Source of the DNA: Anaerococcus porci
GTDB lineage: Bacteria; Bacillota; Clostridia; Tissierellales; Peptoniphilaceae
Length of the DNA stretch: 64,000 bases
Assembly (NCBI RefSeq): GCF_009696575.1
Contig: NZ_VULQ01000003.1
Coordinates: 124,001-188,000, forward strand
Reading direction: 5' to 3'
Shown here: piece after piece, positions 40,765 to 49,559 of the stretch
How the letters are laid out: every line of letters starts with the position of its first letter
Position numbering within the stretch: position 1 is the first letter of the stretch
Notes under the pieces: generated by a model
What the model was told of the DNA's origin: nothing
The model's database searches: none
What the model saw: the letters and a program-made list of their open reading frames with translations, nothing else
Program-made: the position numbers and the translations under genes

Positions 40765-40902
40765 TTATAGCTTTTTACTCATATACAAATGAAAAAGTTT
40801 GTATATTACTCTTATATTATTCTTTTTTGACTTTCCATAGTCAATATTTTTATCATTAAATTTTAATATTTTGATGATTTTTTTACCTTCCTTTATTTTG
40901 AA
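40765..40902 (-). pseudogene. C-terminal gene remnant, unrecognised
   Basis: An open frame without a start codon encodes about 45 basic residues ending VIYKLFHLYMSKKL, then TAA, immediately followed by a good terminator. It looks like the surviving 3' end of a lost gene. Family unknown. Confidence 0.3.
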
Positions 40903-41041
40903 AAATTATACATAATATTTTGCACTTAGTTTTATCGTTATAAATAATATAAAAATGTCTTGGAGATTAAAATGAAAGTAATTCTAATACCTTATTTATT
41001 GATAAAGTATATCACTTGTTATAAAATAAAAGAGGGATTTT

Positions 41042-41806
41042 ATGAAAAATAAAAATACAATTTATAAAAACTTAATAGTTTTTACCATGATATTAGTTAT
41101 TTGGGAATTTATCTTTAGGATTAAGATTTTTTCACCAATCTACCTTCCAGGACCTTATATGGTATTAAAAAGTTTCCTAGAAATGATTGCAGATGGTTCG
41201 CTTATTGTCAATATCTATATGAGCTTATTTAGGATAGGACTTGGCTTTATCTTAGCCTTTATTACTGCCTTAGGCTTATCTTTAGGCTATTTTTTAAATG
41301 CTAAGGTCTTTTCCTACCTCGATGGAATCTTAAATTTCTTAAAAAATATCCCACCATTGGGGCTTGTTCCCTTACTTATACTCTGGCTTGGTATAGGAGA
41401 AGGGACAAAAATCATCATGGTCTTTATGGCATCTTTCTTTCCCTTGTTTTTAAATATGAAAAAGGGTTTTTTAGGATTTGATAAAGAGCTTGTAGAGATG
41501 GCTTTAAGCTTTTCTTATAATAAAATGGATATATTTAAGAAGGTAATTCTTCCACAAAGCCTTCCTGATATATATACAGGGATTAGAATCTCTTTAGGAT
41601 ATGCCTACAGATCAATTATCGCAGCAGAAATGATAGCAGCAAGTTCAGGTCTTGGCTATCTTTTAAACTTTTCTAGGCAGATGTCAAGAACAGATAAAGT
41701 CTTAGTGTCCCTAATTGTAATAGGATTTTTAGGACTTTTTACAGACTATTTATTGGCTAAGCTTTCAAAAATAGTATTGAAAGGAGATTTAAGAAATGAA
41801 ACTTAA
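41042..41806 (+). CDS. ABC transporter permease, SsuC/TauC type
   Basis: 254 residues with six membrane helices. The coupling motif is VEMALSFSYNKMDIFKKVILP and the family block KNIPPLGLVPLLILWLGIGEGTKI is typical of nitrate/sulfonate/taurine/thiamine-precursor permeases. It starts after GAGGGATTTT. It overlaps the ATPase gene by 11 bp in a three-gene operon. Substrate class depends on the binding protein at 42472. Confidence 0.88.
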   Translation: MKNKNTIYKNLIVFTMILVIWEFIFRIKIFSPIYLPGPYMVLKSFLEMIADGSLIVNIYMSLFRIGLGFILAFITALGLSLGYFLNAKVFSYLDGILNFLKNIPPLGLVPLLILWLGIGEGTKIIMVFMASFFPLFLNMKKGFLGFDKELVEMALSFSYNKMDIFKKVILPQSLPDIYTGIRISLGYAYRSIIAAEMIAASSGLGYLLNFSRQMSRTDKVLVSLIVIGFLGLFTDYLLAKLSKIVLKGDLRNET

Positions 41807-42482
41807 AGATGTCAGAAAAAACTATTATCTAGATAAAAAGATAATAAGAGCCCTTGATGGTATTACACTTGACATAGATATATGTAAAAGAAATGTCCTT
41901 ATAGGTCCATCTGCTTGTGGAAAGTCTACTCTACTTAAAGCTATAGGGGGACTTATTCCCATAGATAAAGGGAAAATTTTAAAGGATAATCTTAAAACAT
42001 CTTTTGTTTTCCAAAATCCAAGACTCTTACCTTGGCTTAATGTAAGAGAAAATATAGCCTTTTCTATGAAAGATAAACCTTTATATGAGAAGATTGATAG
42101 ATGGATATCTATAATGGGACTTGACGATTTTAAAAATGCCTATCCAAGTGAACTTTCGGGAGGAATGAAGGCAAGGGTAAACCTTGCAAGAGCCTTTGTC
42201 TATCCAAATGATTTTCTTTTGATGGATGAACCTTTTGCCTCCCTTGACCAGGTAAAAAAGGAAGAACTTGAAATTGAGCTTCTTTCTTATATAAAAAAGG
42301 CAAATACTGGTTTTTTATTTGTAAGTCACGATTTAAATGAAGCCCTTAACTTAGGTGAGATAATTTTTATTATGAAAAAGGGAAAGATTGTTTCAAAACT
42401 TAACTTAGCTGAAAAAAGCTGGAACTATGAAGGGCTAAAATCATATTTTAAAAAGATAATAGGAGGAGAAAATGAAAAATAA
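41796..42482 (+). CDS. ABC transporter ATP-binding protein, SsuB/TauB type
   Basis: 228 residues. Walker A GPSACGKSTLLKAIGG, Q-loop FVFQNPRLLPWLNV, signature LSGGMKARVNLARA, Walker B FLLMDEPFASLD and H-loop FVSHDLNEAL. The PRLLPWLNV stretch is characteristic of SsuB/TauB-type importers. It overlaps both neighbours (11 bp each side), which implies coupled translation. Confidence 0.9.
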   Translation: MKLKDVRKNYYLDKKIIRALDGITLDIDICKRNVLIGPSACGKSTLLKAIGGLIPIDKGKILKDNLKTSFVFQNPRLLPWLNVRENIAFSMKDKPLYEKIDRWISIMGLDDFKNAYPSELSGGMKARVNLARAFVYPNDFLLMDEPFASLDQVKKEELEIELLSYIKKANTGFLFVSHDLNEALNLGEIIFIMKKGKIVSKLNLAEKSWNYEGLKSYFKKIIGGENEK

Positions 42483-43452
42483 AATATTAAAAATATTATC
42501 TATTTTTGTACTTATACTAAGTGTTTCAGCTTGTTCAAAGCAAAACACTAATGACAATGCCACATCAAATGATGTTTCACGTGAAACAAAAAATGAATTT
42601 TCCATTGATGAGCTTAATATCAGCTATGTAACTGCACCACTCAATGTCCCATCAATTGTAGAAAAAAACAAGGCTTTTTTCCAAAAACACCTTCCAGGAG
42701 TTAAAATTAACTACAAGGAGATAACGAGCGGTGCAGACCAAACCCAAGCCTTAGCAAGTGGAGATGTAGACATACTTTTTGGTCTAGGGGGATCATCTGC
42801 TGTTCTTGCCAAGTCAAATGGTCAAGATTTAAAAGTCATAAATATGTATTCAAGAGCTCCTGAAGCTTTCTCTATATTTTCTAAGGATAATTCTATCAAA
42901 AACCAAGATGATTTAAGGGGCAAAAAAATCGGAGGCCCTGTTGGAACCAACCTTCATCAACTTCTTTTATCCTACCTTTGGCTTAATGGTATGACTGATA
43001 AGGATGTAGAGTTTTCTAATATGTCTATTCCTGATGCAGGCTTAGCCCTTGAATCTGGTAACTTAGATGTAGCACTTTTAGGTGGAGTTGCAGCTTACAA
43101 GGCAAAAGAAGCCGGCTTAAATGAAGTAGTAAATGGTAAGGGCTTAATTGATGCTATAATCTGTGTAGCTTCTAGCGATAAGTTTATAAATAATCACCCA
43201 GATGTTATAAATGCTCTAAAAGAAGCCCACGATGAAACTCTTGGTTTTATGGAAGAAGAGCCTGAAAAAACTCGTGAAATTGTCAAAAAAGAACTTGACC
43301 TTGATGATAAGGCATATGATTATATGTATCCTATGTATGACTTTTCAAATGAAATAAAAGAAGAAGATAAAAAGGGATTTGAAAGAACTAGGGACTTCAT
43401 GCTAGATAATGGTATGATAGAAAATAAATTTAATATTGATGACTTGTTTTAA
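42472..43452 (+). CDS. substrate-binding lipoprotein, SsuA/NMT1 type
   Basis: 326 residues. A lipoprotein signal with lipobox VSAC anchors the protein through about Cys21. An Asn/Thr-rich linker follows, then an NMT1/SsuA-like periplasmic-binding fold (DVDILFGLGGSSAVLAKSNG and IGGPVGTNLHQLLLSYL). Candidates are aliphatic sulfonates, taurine, pyrimidine thiamine precursors or similar anions; the sequence alone does not decide, and no sulfonate monooxygenase or thi gene is nearby. The linker codons 34-39 contain a perfect parS site (42573-42588). Confidence 0.87.
   Translation: MKNKILKILSIFVLILSVSACSKQNTNDNATSNDVSRETKNEFSIDELNISYVTAPLNVPSIVEKNKAFFQKHLPGVKINYKEITSGADQTQALASGDVDILFGLGGSSAVLAKSNGQDLKVINMYSRAPEAFSIFSKDNSIKNQDDLRGKKIGGPVGTNLHQLLLSYLWLNGMTDKDVEFSNMSIPDAGLALESGNLDVALLGGVAAYKAKEAGLNEVVNGKGLIDAIICVASSDKFINNHPDVINALKEAHDETLGFMEEEPEKTREIVKKELDLDDKAYDYMYPMYDFSNEIKEEDKKGFERTRDFMLDNGMIENKFNIDDLF
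42573..42588. promoter_or_regulatory. parS centromere-like site (ParB binding)
   Basis: TGTTTCACGTGAAACA is the perfect 16-bp bacterial parS palindrome. ParB (Spo0J) loads here to build the partition complex with ParA and SMC. It lies within the coding sequence for the flexible linker of the binding protein and is read V-S-R-E-T. Confidence 0.92.
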
Positions 43453-43614
43453 GTCTTATCTTTTATATATAAATAAATTATTTTTAAATCTTTTAAGGGA
43501 TTTTTACAAGATATTATTTTTATATACTTTTGCCATTTAAAACAAATTGCATTTTTAGGAAAATTTATGTATAATTAATTAAGATTTATATTAAATTAGG
43601 CAATGGAGGGGACT

Positions 43615-44346
43615 ATGGCTTTTATAAATATAAAAAATGTTAAAAAAAATTATAAAATTGGAGACAATCTAATAAGAGCCCTAGATGGGGTCAGCCTTTC
43701 TATAGAAAGGGGAGAGTTTATTGCTCTTTTGGGTGCATCAGGATCTGGTAAGTCAACCCTTCTAAATTGCCTTGCAGGACTTGAAAGACCAACAAGCGGT
43801 GAAATTTCTTTTGGAAATATTTCCCTCAACAATTTAAATGAAGAGGAAGTAACCAAGTTTAGAAACTTAAATATAGGATTCGTCTTTCAATCCTACAACC
43901 TTCTTCCCCATCTTACAGCTTTAGAGAATGTATCTCTTCCCCTTATTTTTATGGGAATAGGGAAAAAAGAGCGAGATGAGAAAGCCTTTAAGATTTTAAG
44001 GGATTTAGGACTTTCTAAAAGAATTTATAATAAGCCAAATGAACTTTCTGGCGGTCAACAACAAAGAGTTTCCATAGCAAGAGCCTTTGTATCAAATCCA
44101 AAAATAATTTTTGCAGATGAACCTACAGGAAACCTTGATACTAAAACAAGCTTTGAAATAATGGATATGATTAAAGAGATGATAACTAAGAATAAACAAA
44201 CCCTCATCATGGTAACCCACGATGAGGAAATGACAGAGTTTGCAGATAGGACTTTTTTTATGAGAGATGGTCAAATAGAAAAAGTTCACGAAAAACTAAG
44301 CATAGATGAGGTACTAAATAATGCAAGAGAACAAGGAAATAAATAA
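43615..44346 (+). CDS. ABC transporter ATP-binding protein, MacB/LolD type
   Basis: 243 residues from ATG 43615, preferred because GGAGGGGACT lies just before it; an in-frame ATG at 43603 overlaps that ribosome binding site. Motifs are Walker A GASGSGKSTLLNCLAG, Q-loop FVFQSYNLLPHLTALENV, signature LSGGQQQRV, Walker B IIFADEPTGNLD and H-loop VTHD. The family drives mechanotransmission through MacB/FtsX-type permeases for peptide, antibiotic or lipoprotein export. The permease is encoded at 45306. It overlaps the next gene by 26 bp. Confidence 0.92.
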   Translation: MAFINIKNVKKNYKIGDNLIRALDGVSLSIERGEFIALLGASGSGKSTLLNCLAGLERPTSGEISFGNISLNNLNEEEVTKFRNLNIGFVFQSYNLLPHLTALENVSLPLIFMGIGKKERDEKAFKILRDLGLSKRIYNKPNELSGGQQQRVSIARAFVSNPKIIFADEPTGNLDTKTSFEIMDMIKEMITKNKQTLIMVTHDEEMTEFADRTFFMRDGQIEKVHEKLSIDEVLNNAREQGNK

Positions 44347-45316
44347 TCAAGTAAGCAATACAGACAACTCTCAACCCCAAGAGCAAAACCCTATTAAAAA
44401 CAAACCGAAATTAATTATTTCATCCTATGAAATAAAACCAAAAATGGTAGAAGCTGGAAAAAATTTCACCCTGAATCTTAGCCTATACAATACAAATGCG
44501 GAAAATACCATCTACAACCTAAAGGTTAATATTGATCAAGGAAATAGTCAAAATACAGGTACTCCTAGTGGAGGTGAAAACAATACTATTACAGATGCAG
44601 CTGTATTTTCTCCTGTAGGAAGGTCTAATACTTTTTATCGCTCTGCAATTTATCCTTGGAACTATACATCAGAGTCTTTAACTATGAATGTTCTTCCCAA
44701 CGCCAAGGCTGGAAACTATCTTATGAATGTAAACTTTGAATATGAGGACTATTTGGGTAACCAATATCAAAGCACTGAAACTATTGGTATTCCTGTAGTT
44801 CAAACCGCATCTATATCAACATCTGATATAAGCATGGATGATATTTTTCAAGGTGAACCATCAAATATTTCCCTAAATATTTACAATACTGGAAAAGACA
44901 ATTTAACAAATCTTATGTGTAAGGTTGAAGGTGATGGTTTCTCAGTAGATGAAAAAAGCCACTTTATAGGAAATTTTGCCCAAGGAGCAAGTGACACCTA
45001 CTCTTTTAATGTAACTGCTAATGAGGGAAAAATTCTCAAAGGAAAAGTTGTAATAAGCTATGAGGACTCAACAGGACAGACCCATACAGAAGAGAAGGAA
45101 TTCTCCAAAGAAATTAGTGAAAATACTCCTTTAGATAGCCAAGGAAACCCAATTGATAAGAATGGAGAACAAATTCCTGTAAGTGAAGAAAGACCAATTT
45201 ATAAATCACCTATAGCTTGGGGAACTTTCCTAGTTTTAATTTTCTTAATAGTATTTTTTATAAGAAGAAAAAGAAAAAAGAAGAGGGAAAAGGAGCTTAA
45301 TATAGATGAAGATTAG
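44321..45316 (+). CDS. CARDB/COG1361-like surface domain protein with C-terminal anchor
   Basis: 331 residues. After a polar Asn/Gln-rich N-terminus, two beta-sandwich repeats resembling CARDB/S-layer-like domains (about 30-150 and 160-260) follow; DISMDDIFQGEPSNISLNIYNTG is typical. A single membrane helix lies near residues 295-315 (IAWGTFLVLIFLIVFFI), with a very basic tail RRKRKKKREKE inside. There is no signal peptide, and an in-frame stop 6 bp before the ATG rules out an upstream extension. Encoded between ATPase and permease, it is probably an accessory or adaptor of that transporter. Confidence 0.75.
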   Translation: MQENKEINNQVSNTDNSQPQEQNPIKNKPKLIISSYEIKPKMVEAGKNFTLNLSLYNTNAENTIYNLKVNIDQGNSQNTGTPSGGENNTITDAAVFSPVGRSNTFYRSAIYPWNYTSESLTMNVLPNAKAGNYLMNVNFEYEDYLGNQYQSTETIGIPVVQTASISTSDISMDDIFQGEPSNISLNIYNTGKDNLTNLMCKVEGDGFSVDEKSHFIGNFAQGASDTYSFNVTANEGKILKGKVVISYEDSTGQTHTEEKEFSKEISENTPLDSQGNPIDKNGEQIPVSEERPIYKSPIAWGTFLVLIFLIVFFIRRKRKKKREKELNIDED

Positions 45317-46625
45317 TGATAGATTGTCCCTTTCATTTAGAAATCTACTAAGAAGAAAATCAAGGACTATTCTTACAATTCTTTCTGTTCTTATAGGAAC
45401 AGTTTCTATAATAATGCTCCTAACACTTGCTATTGCCATGGACAAAGAACAAAAAGATATGATTGAGTCTTTTGTTGGCATAGAAAATATTGAAGTAACT
45501 AGCTCTGGCATGGGAAATAAAATCAATAAATCAACTTTCTCTAAACTAAAAAAAATAAATCATGTAAAATATGTAATCCCTTACAAGGACTTCTACTTTG
45601 ATATAAAACTTAAAAGTGATAATAAAGCTAGATTACAAGCAAACTCAGGCATTAAGCTTATACCTGATGATATATTTAAGAAAATAAAACCAGATATGAT
45701 AGAACAGGGAAGAGCCTTAAACTCATCCGATGATTTATCCATGCTTATAGGAAGTGATGTAAAAATATCAAAATTTAAAAAAATGGGACAATACTACCAA
45801 AAAGTTCCTGTAGATAAGCTTGAGCCTTTAAGTCAAAAATATAAGCTTACTTTAGGATATAGGGGTGAAGCTTTGCCATCACCTTCCATAAACAATGAAT
45901 CAAAGCCTCAAAATATAGATGTTGATATGAAGCTTGTTGGAATACTAAATGATAAATCTTTCCTAGATAAAAACACTGTCTATATAAATGAAAAAACTTT
46001 CAAGTCACTTGAAAAAGAAGATCAAAAACTTGAATTAAAAAGTCTTGATTCAGATAATGGCCAAGGAAATAATAAAGAACTCTTTACATCAGTAAGCTTA
46101 GTTTGTGATAAGTATGAGAATGTAAGTGGTGTAGAGGATGAAGTTAAATCTATGGGTTATGAAACATCATCATCTATACAGATGATAGAAGATATAAATA
46201 AGGCGAGCAAAAATATCATGCTTATCCTTGGTGGTATTGGTTCTATTGCCTTTTTTGTATCAGCAATAGGAATAATCAATACCATGCTTATGTCAATCTA
46301 TGAAAGGCAAAAGGAAATTGGAGTAATGAAAGTAATTGGAGCAAGTGTCTCTGACATAAAGTCTATGTTTTTGATAGAAGCGGGATTTATAGGTTTTTTT
46401 GGTGGACTTTTGGGTCTTTTAACATCTCTTTTAATAACCCTTATTATAAACCATTTTATAGGAAATATGGCTGATCCATCAGGTGAAAATTTTAAACTTC
46501 TAATTCCAATTTGGCTTGCTATCCTGGGAGTTTCCTTCTCATCTTTGGTAGGAATCCTTGCAGGCTACCTACCAGCCATAAAGGCAACAAAGCTTTCTGC
46601 TATAGAAACTTTACGAAGTAACTAA
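45306..46625 (+). CDS. MacB/FtsX-family ABC permease
   Basis: 439 residues with the MacB topology: helix 1 (about 21-43) preceded by SLSFRNLLRRKSRTILTILSV, a large extracellular domain (about 50-300), then three C-terminal helices. GSIAFFVSAIGIINTMLMSIYERQKEIGVMKVIGAS is the diagnostic FtsX motif. It overlaps the previous gene by 11 bp. Function is mechanical export or extraction driven by the ATPase at 43615. The substrate is unknown. Confidence 0.92.
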   Translation: MKISDRLSLSFRNLLRRKSRTILTILSVLIGTVSIIMLLTLAIAMDKEQKDMIESFVGIENIEVTSSGMGNKINKSTFSKLKKINHVKYVIPYKDFYFDIKLKSDNKARLQANSGIKLIPDDIFKKIKPDMIEQGRALNSSDDLSMLIGSDVKISKFKKMGQYYQKVPVDKLEPLSQKYKLTLGYRGEALPSPSINNESKPQNIDVDMKLVGILNDKSFLDKNTVYINEKTFKSLEKEDQKLELKSLDSDNGQGNNKELFTSVSLVCDKYENVSGVEDEVKSMGYETSSSIQMIEDINKASKNIMLILGGIGSIAFFVSAIGIINTMLMSIYERQKEIGVMKVIGASVSDIKSMFLIEAGFIGFFGGLLGLLTSLLITLIINHFIGNMADPSGENFKLLIPIWLAILGVSFSSLVGILAGYLPAIKATKLSAIETLRSN

Positions 46626-46657
46626 TTTAAGACTTAATAAAATGTGAATTAAAAACT

Positions 46658-46706
46658 AAACTGACCCAAAAGTTGGACTAAAAACAACTTTTGGGTCAGT
46701 TTTTAA
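46658..46706 (+). terminator. strong Rho-independent terminator
   Basis: An 18-bp perfect stem (46658-46675 with 46685-46702, beginning AAACTGACCC) is followed by TTTT. It ends the MacB-like operon. Confidence 0.93.
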
Positions 46707-47011
46707 TTGCAAATATATTATAAAATTCAAAATAAAAATGGTAAAAGAATTTTAAATTATGGAATTTAAGGATTAAAGTGATAGAAAACTTTTAAAATTC
46801 CTAATACTCCTAAAAAATGAGAACAAAAGATAATTTCTTAGCTATATCATGAGTGGAAGACTTATTTGAAAAATAAAATAAGAAATGTTTAATTGCAGAA
46901 AATTCTATATTTTAGATTTAATAAATAAACAATGAGAAAATTTACAAAAAAAGTCTGATATTATAAAGCATAACTTTTTTTATAAAAATATGAAATTATT
47001 TATGAAATTAT
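46707..47011. other. AT-rich intergenic stretch
   Basis: About 300 bp between the terminator and the next promoter. I see no convincing ORF, repeat or structured element. Confidence 0.5.
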
Positions 47012-47039
47012 TTGACTTTAGTTTTATCTTATGTATAAT
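47012..47039 (+). promoter_or_regulatory. sigma-A promoter of the phosphodiesterase operon
   Basis: TTGACT (47012-47017), 16-bp spacer, TATAAT (47034-47039) preceded by TG as an extended -10. It predicts a start near 47046 and a leader of about 240 bases. Confidence 0.75.
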
Positions 47040-47045
47040 ATAGTA

Positions 47046-47287
47046 TAAGAAAAATAAATTATTGTGGAGAAGCGAGTAGAGTTAATAACCTGCTCGCTTT
47101 GTGTTTTTATGACCTTTTAAAATTAAAAGGCAGAAAATATTTAATGGTCAATAAAAAAACGATCCCAATGCAAAGGAGGTGTAATTTATAAATTGAGGGT
47201 CAATCATTGCATATTTTGTTGATAATAATAAGCTAAGTAATTAATTTAAATTCATTTAAAAATTAGAAAATTTAAGGAGAAGAAATA
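47046..47287 (+). promoter_or_regulatory. structured 5' leader, candidate cis-regulatory RNA
   Basis: The leader contains a hairpin with arms AAGCGAG (47070-47076) and CTCGCTT (47093-47099) and further internal pairs. A second perfect hairpin, CCTTTTA/TAAAAGG, spans 47113-47130. TGACC (47110-47114) can pair with GGTCA at either 47146-47150 or 47198-47202. ATGCAA (47168-47173) can pair with TTGCAT (47207-47212) across the GGAGG at 47175-47179. Alternative pairings around an SD-like motif are the sort of layout seen in riboswitches. No known class was recognised. A 9-codon TTG-started ORF (47193-47222) could be a leader peptide. Confidence 0.4.
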
Positions 47288-48163
47288 ATGCGTATTTTTC
47301 AAATTTCTGATACACATGTAAGGGGTGATGGAAAACTATCATTCCAAAAAGCTGATACTATTAAGCTTTTGACTAAAACAGTTGAGTATTTTCAAAAATT
47401 AGAAGATTTTAAACTTCCTGAATTTTTTGTGGTGTCTGGGGATTTATCGGAAGGTGGAAAAAGAGATGGTTATGAGTATGTGAAAAAAGCATTGGACGCT
47501 TTACCAAGACCTTCTTACATACTTCCTGGCAATCATGATAAAAGAGATTTCTTTTTAGACATATTTAGAAATGAAGCCCCTGTTAAAGAGGATATCAAAC
47601 CTTATATTTGTTACTCTCTTGAAGATTATCCAGTTAGAATAATTGTAGTAGATACCTCTATTCCTGAAACTCATTTTGGTGGTTTATCAAAAGAGGTCGA
47701 AAAGTGGCTAGAGGCTCGAGCCAATGAGGATGAAGGAAAACCAACATTAGTATTCACTCACCATCCTCCGTTTGATACTGGTATGACAGCAATGGACGAA
47801 GGTTTTATAAATAGTGATAAATTCGCTAAATTATTAAAGAGATTTAAAAAATGTAAATTATGTCTTGGACATTTACATGTATCTATGTCAACAGTATGGG
47901 AAGGTATACCTTGTGTTGTCGCTCCTTCTATAGCTATGCAAATGGAAGTTGATTTTCGTGATAAAGATGGTAAAGATGTAAGCAAAGAAGAAAAAGAAGA
48001 TAACTTCAAAGGTGGAGGAGATCGCTTTTATTTAGGAAATCCAGGCTATTTAATACATGAATTAGTTAATGGAAATCAAATAAATAGTTATGTATCAACT
48101 ATACCAGCTGGTGCTGATTATTCTGGTCCTTTTCCATTTAAATATTATGAAGGTGAACATTAA
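47288..48163 (+). CDS. metallophosphoesterase, CpdA/GpdQ-like phosphodiesterase
   Basis: 291 residues of the calcineurin-like fold. The dinuclear metal motifs are visible: QISDTHV (D-x-H), VSGDLSEGG (GD), LPGNHDKR (GNHD), FTHHPPF (H) and LGHLHV (GHxH). This set is shared by cyclic-nucleotide phosphodiesterases (CpdA) and glycerophosphodiesterases (GpdQ). There is no signal peptide, so it acts in the cytoplasm. With the following carrier and HAD phosphatase genes it could break an imported phosphodiester to a phosphomonoester and then to the free alcohol. The substrate is unproven. Confidence 0.85.
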   Translation: MRIFQISDTHVRGDGKLSFQKADTIKLLTKTVEYFQKLEDFKLPEFFVVSGDLSEGGKRDGYEYVKKALDALPRPSYILPGNHDKRDFFLDIFRNEAPVKEDIKPYICYSLEDYPVRIIVVDTSIPETHFGGLSKEVEKWLEARANEDEGKPTLVFTHHPPFDTGMTAMDEGFINSDKFAKLLKRFKKCKLCLGHLHVSMSTVWEGIPCVVAPSIAMQMEVDFRDKDGKDVSKEEKEDNFKGGGDRFYLGNPGYLIHELVNGNQINSYVSTIPAGADYSGPFPFKYYEGEH

Positions 48164-48205
48164 TTTACTAAAGAATATAAATATTAATAAATTTAAGGAA
48201 GTGTT

Positions 48206-49552
48206 ATGAATAGTATTGATAAAGAAGAAAGTAAAAAAACAGAAGAAGAATTGATGAAACGATTTCGTAAGTCAGCAGGTATAACTTTATATGAAAGTTC
48301 TGTACAATGGTATTGTTTCTTGATTTATGCTACTGGTGCTGCTTTGGTTTTCGATAAGGTATTTTTCTCAAATTTTAGTCCATCAATGGCTAAAATATTT
48401 TCTTTCCTATCATTCGGAATAGGTTATATAGCTGGTCCTTTTGGTGCAATATTTTTTGGACATATAGGTGATAAAAAAGGACGTAAATTTACAATGTATA
48501 CATCCTTATTAATGATGGGAATTGCCACATCTGTAATAGGAATTCTACCTCCAGCACAAAAGATTGGAGGCTGGGTAGGATTAGTATTGGCTGGAATGAG
48601 GATGCTGGTATGTTTTGCACGTGGAGGAACTTGGGGTGGAAGTATACTTATGGCTTATGAAAATGTGCCTGAGAATAAGAGAAACCTTGTTTCTGCTCTT
48701 CCTCAAATAGGTATGCCTATAGGTCTTCTCTTGGCTTCAATATTCTTGCTAATTCCTTATTATTTAATGGACTCAGCAAGTTATCTAGCATATGGATGGC
48801 GTTTCGCATTCTTATTAGCTATTGTATTGAGTATTATCGTTGTACTACTAAAGGGTCATATGATGGAAACAGATGACTTTAAGAAAGCTCAAGCAAAACT
48901 TGAAAGTAAGGAAGAAGAAGACAAGGAAAAACAAATTGGCCTTGGTTACATGCTTAGGAATTATTGGAGAACTTTACTTTTAGGTTGTGGTACTCGTTGG
49001 ATAGATGGCACTTGGTATAATGTTTGTATAGTATGGATTTTAAGTTATTGTGAAGAATATCTCAATATGTCTACAGGACATACTCTTTGGATACCAGTAT
49101 TAGCTTGTGCATTCAGTATTCCATTTACCATGTTGGGAGGACATGTAAATTCTAAGATTGGAAATACAAAGACATACAGTTTGGGTTGCCTTCTTGTGAT
49201 TATAGCATCTATCCCTTGCTTAAAATTGGTGGAAAATAGTGGTGGAAATCTTATATGGATACTATTTGCAATTGTAGTTGCATGGAGTATTATTTACCAA
49301 TTAATTTGGGCCGTTTTGGGTTCTTTATGGTCTTCATATTTTCCTACAGAATTAAGATATTCAGGTATATCTTTTGTTTATCATGTGCCTAGTTTTTTAG
49401 TTGCAGGTTTGGCACCTACTATTAGTCAATATTTAATTAGATTAGGAAATGGAAACACTGTTTATGTAAGTCTATACATTATTTTAGCTGCAACTGTCGG
49501 CATATTTTGTGCATACAAATTAGAAAGTAATTATAAAAAAGGTAAAAGTTAA
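48206..49552 (+). CDS. MFS transporter, metabolite:H+ symporter (MHS) family
   Basis: 448 residues with twelve membrane segments. GHIGDKKGRKFTMYTSLLMMG is the MFS loop 2-3 motif, and FARGGTWGGSILMAYENVPENKRN is typical of the MHS subgroup (ShiA, KgtP, ProP, citrate and related). A charged cytoplasmic loop (about 225-245) separates the halves. The family imports organic acids, osmolytes or shikimate-like compounds with protons. The flanking phosphodiesterase and phosphatase genes suggest a phosphorylated or ester substrate. It starts 43 bp after the phosphodiesterase stop, behind AAGGAAG. Confidence 0.85.
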   Translation: MNSIDKEESKKTEEELMKRFRKSAGITLYESSVQWYCFLIYATGAALVFDKVFFSNFSPSMAKIFSFLSFGIGYIAGPFGAIFFGHIGDKKGRKFTMYTSLLMMGIATSVIGILPPAQKIGGWVGLVLAGMRMLVCFARGGTWGGSILMAYENVPENKRNLVSALPQIGMPIGLLLASIFLLIPYYLMDSASYLAYGWRFAFLLAIVLSIIVVLLKGHMMETDDFKKAQAKLESKEEEDKEKQIGLGYMLRNYWRTLLLGCGTRWIDGTWYNVCIVWILSYCEEYLNMSTGHTLWIPVLACAFSIPFTMLGGHVNSKIGNTKTYSLGCLLVIIASIPCLKLVENSGGNLIWILFAIVVAWSIIYQLIWAVLGSLWSSYFPTELRYSGISFVYHVPSFLVAGLAPTISQYLIRLGNGNTVYVSLYIILAATVGIFCAYKLESNYKKGKS

Positions 49553-49559
49553 TTAAGAT

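Larger units (their letters stand above)
40411..41041. other. 631-bp intergenic region between adhesin and ABC operon
   Basis: AT-rich. It holds a gene remnant with its own terminator (40715-40902, minus strand) and the divergent promoters of the adhesin gene and the ABC operon, for which I see only weak -10 elements. No riboswitch fold was recognised before 41042. Confidence 0.5.

Noticed and set aside
47046-47287. Tetrahydrofolate riboswitch or T-box in the leader
   Set aside because: The stretch AATCATTGCAT and an early GAGTAGA recall parts of the THF aptamer, but the closing GGAG/CTCC stem and conserved core are absent, and there is no T-box AGGGTGGAACCGCG motif.
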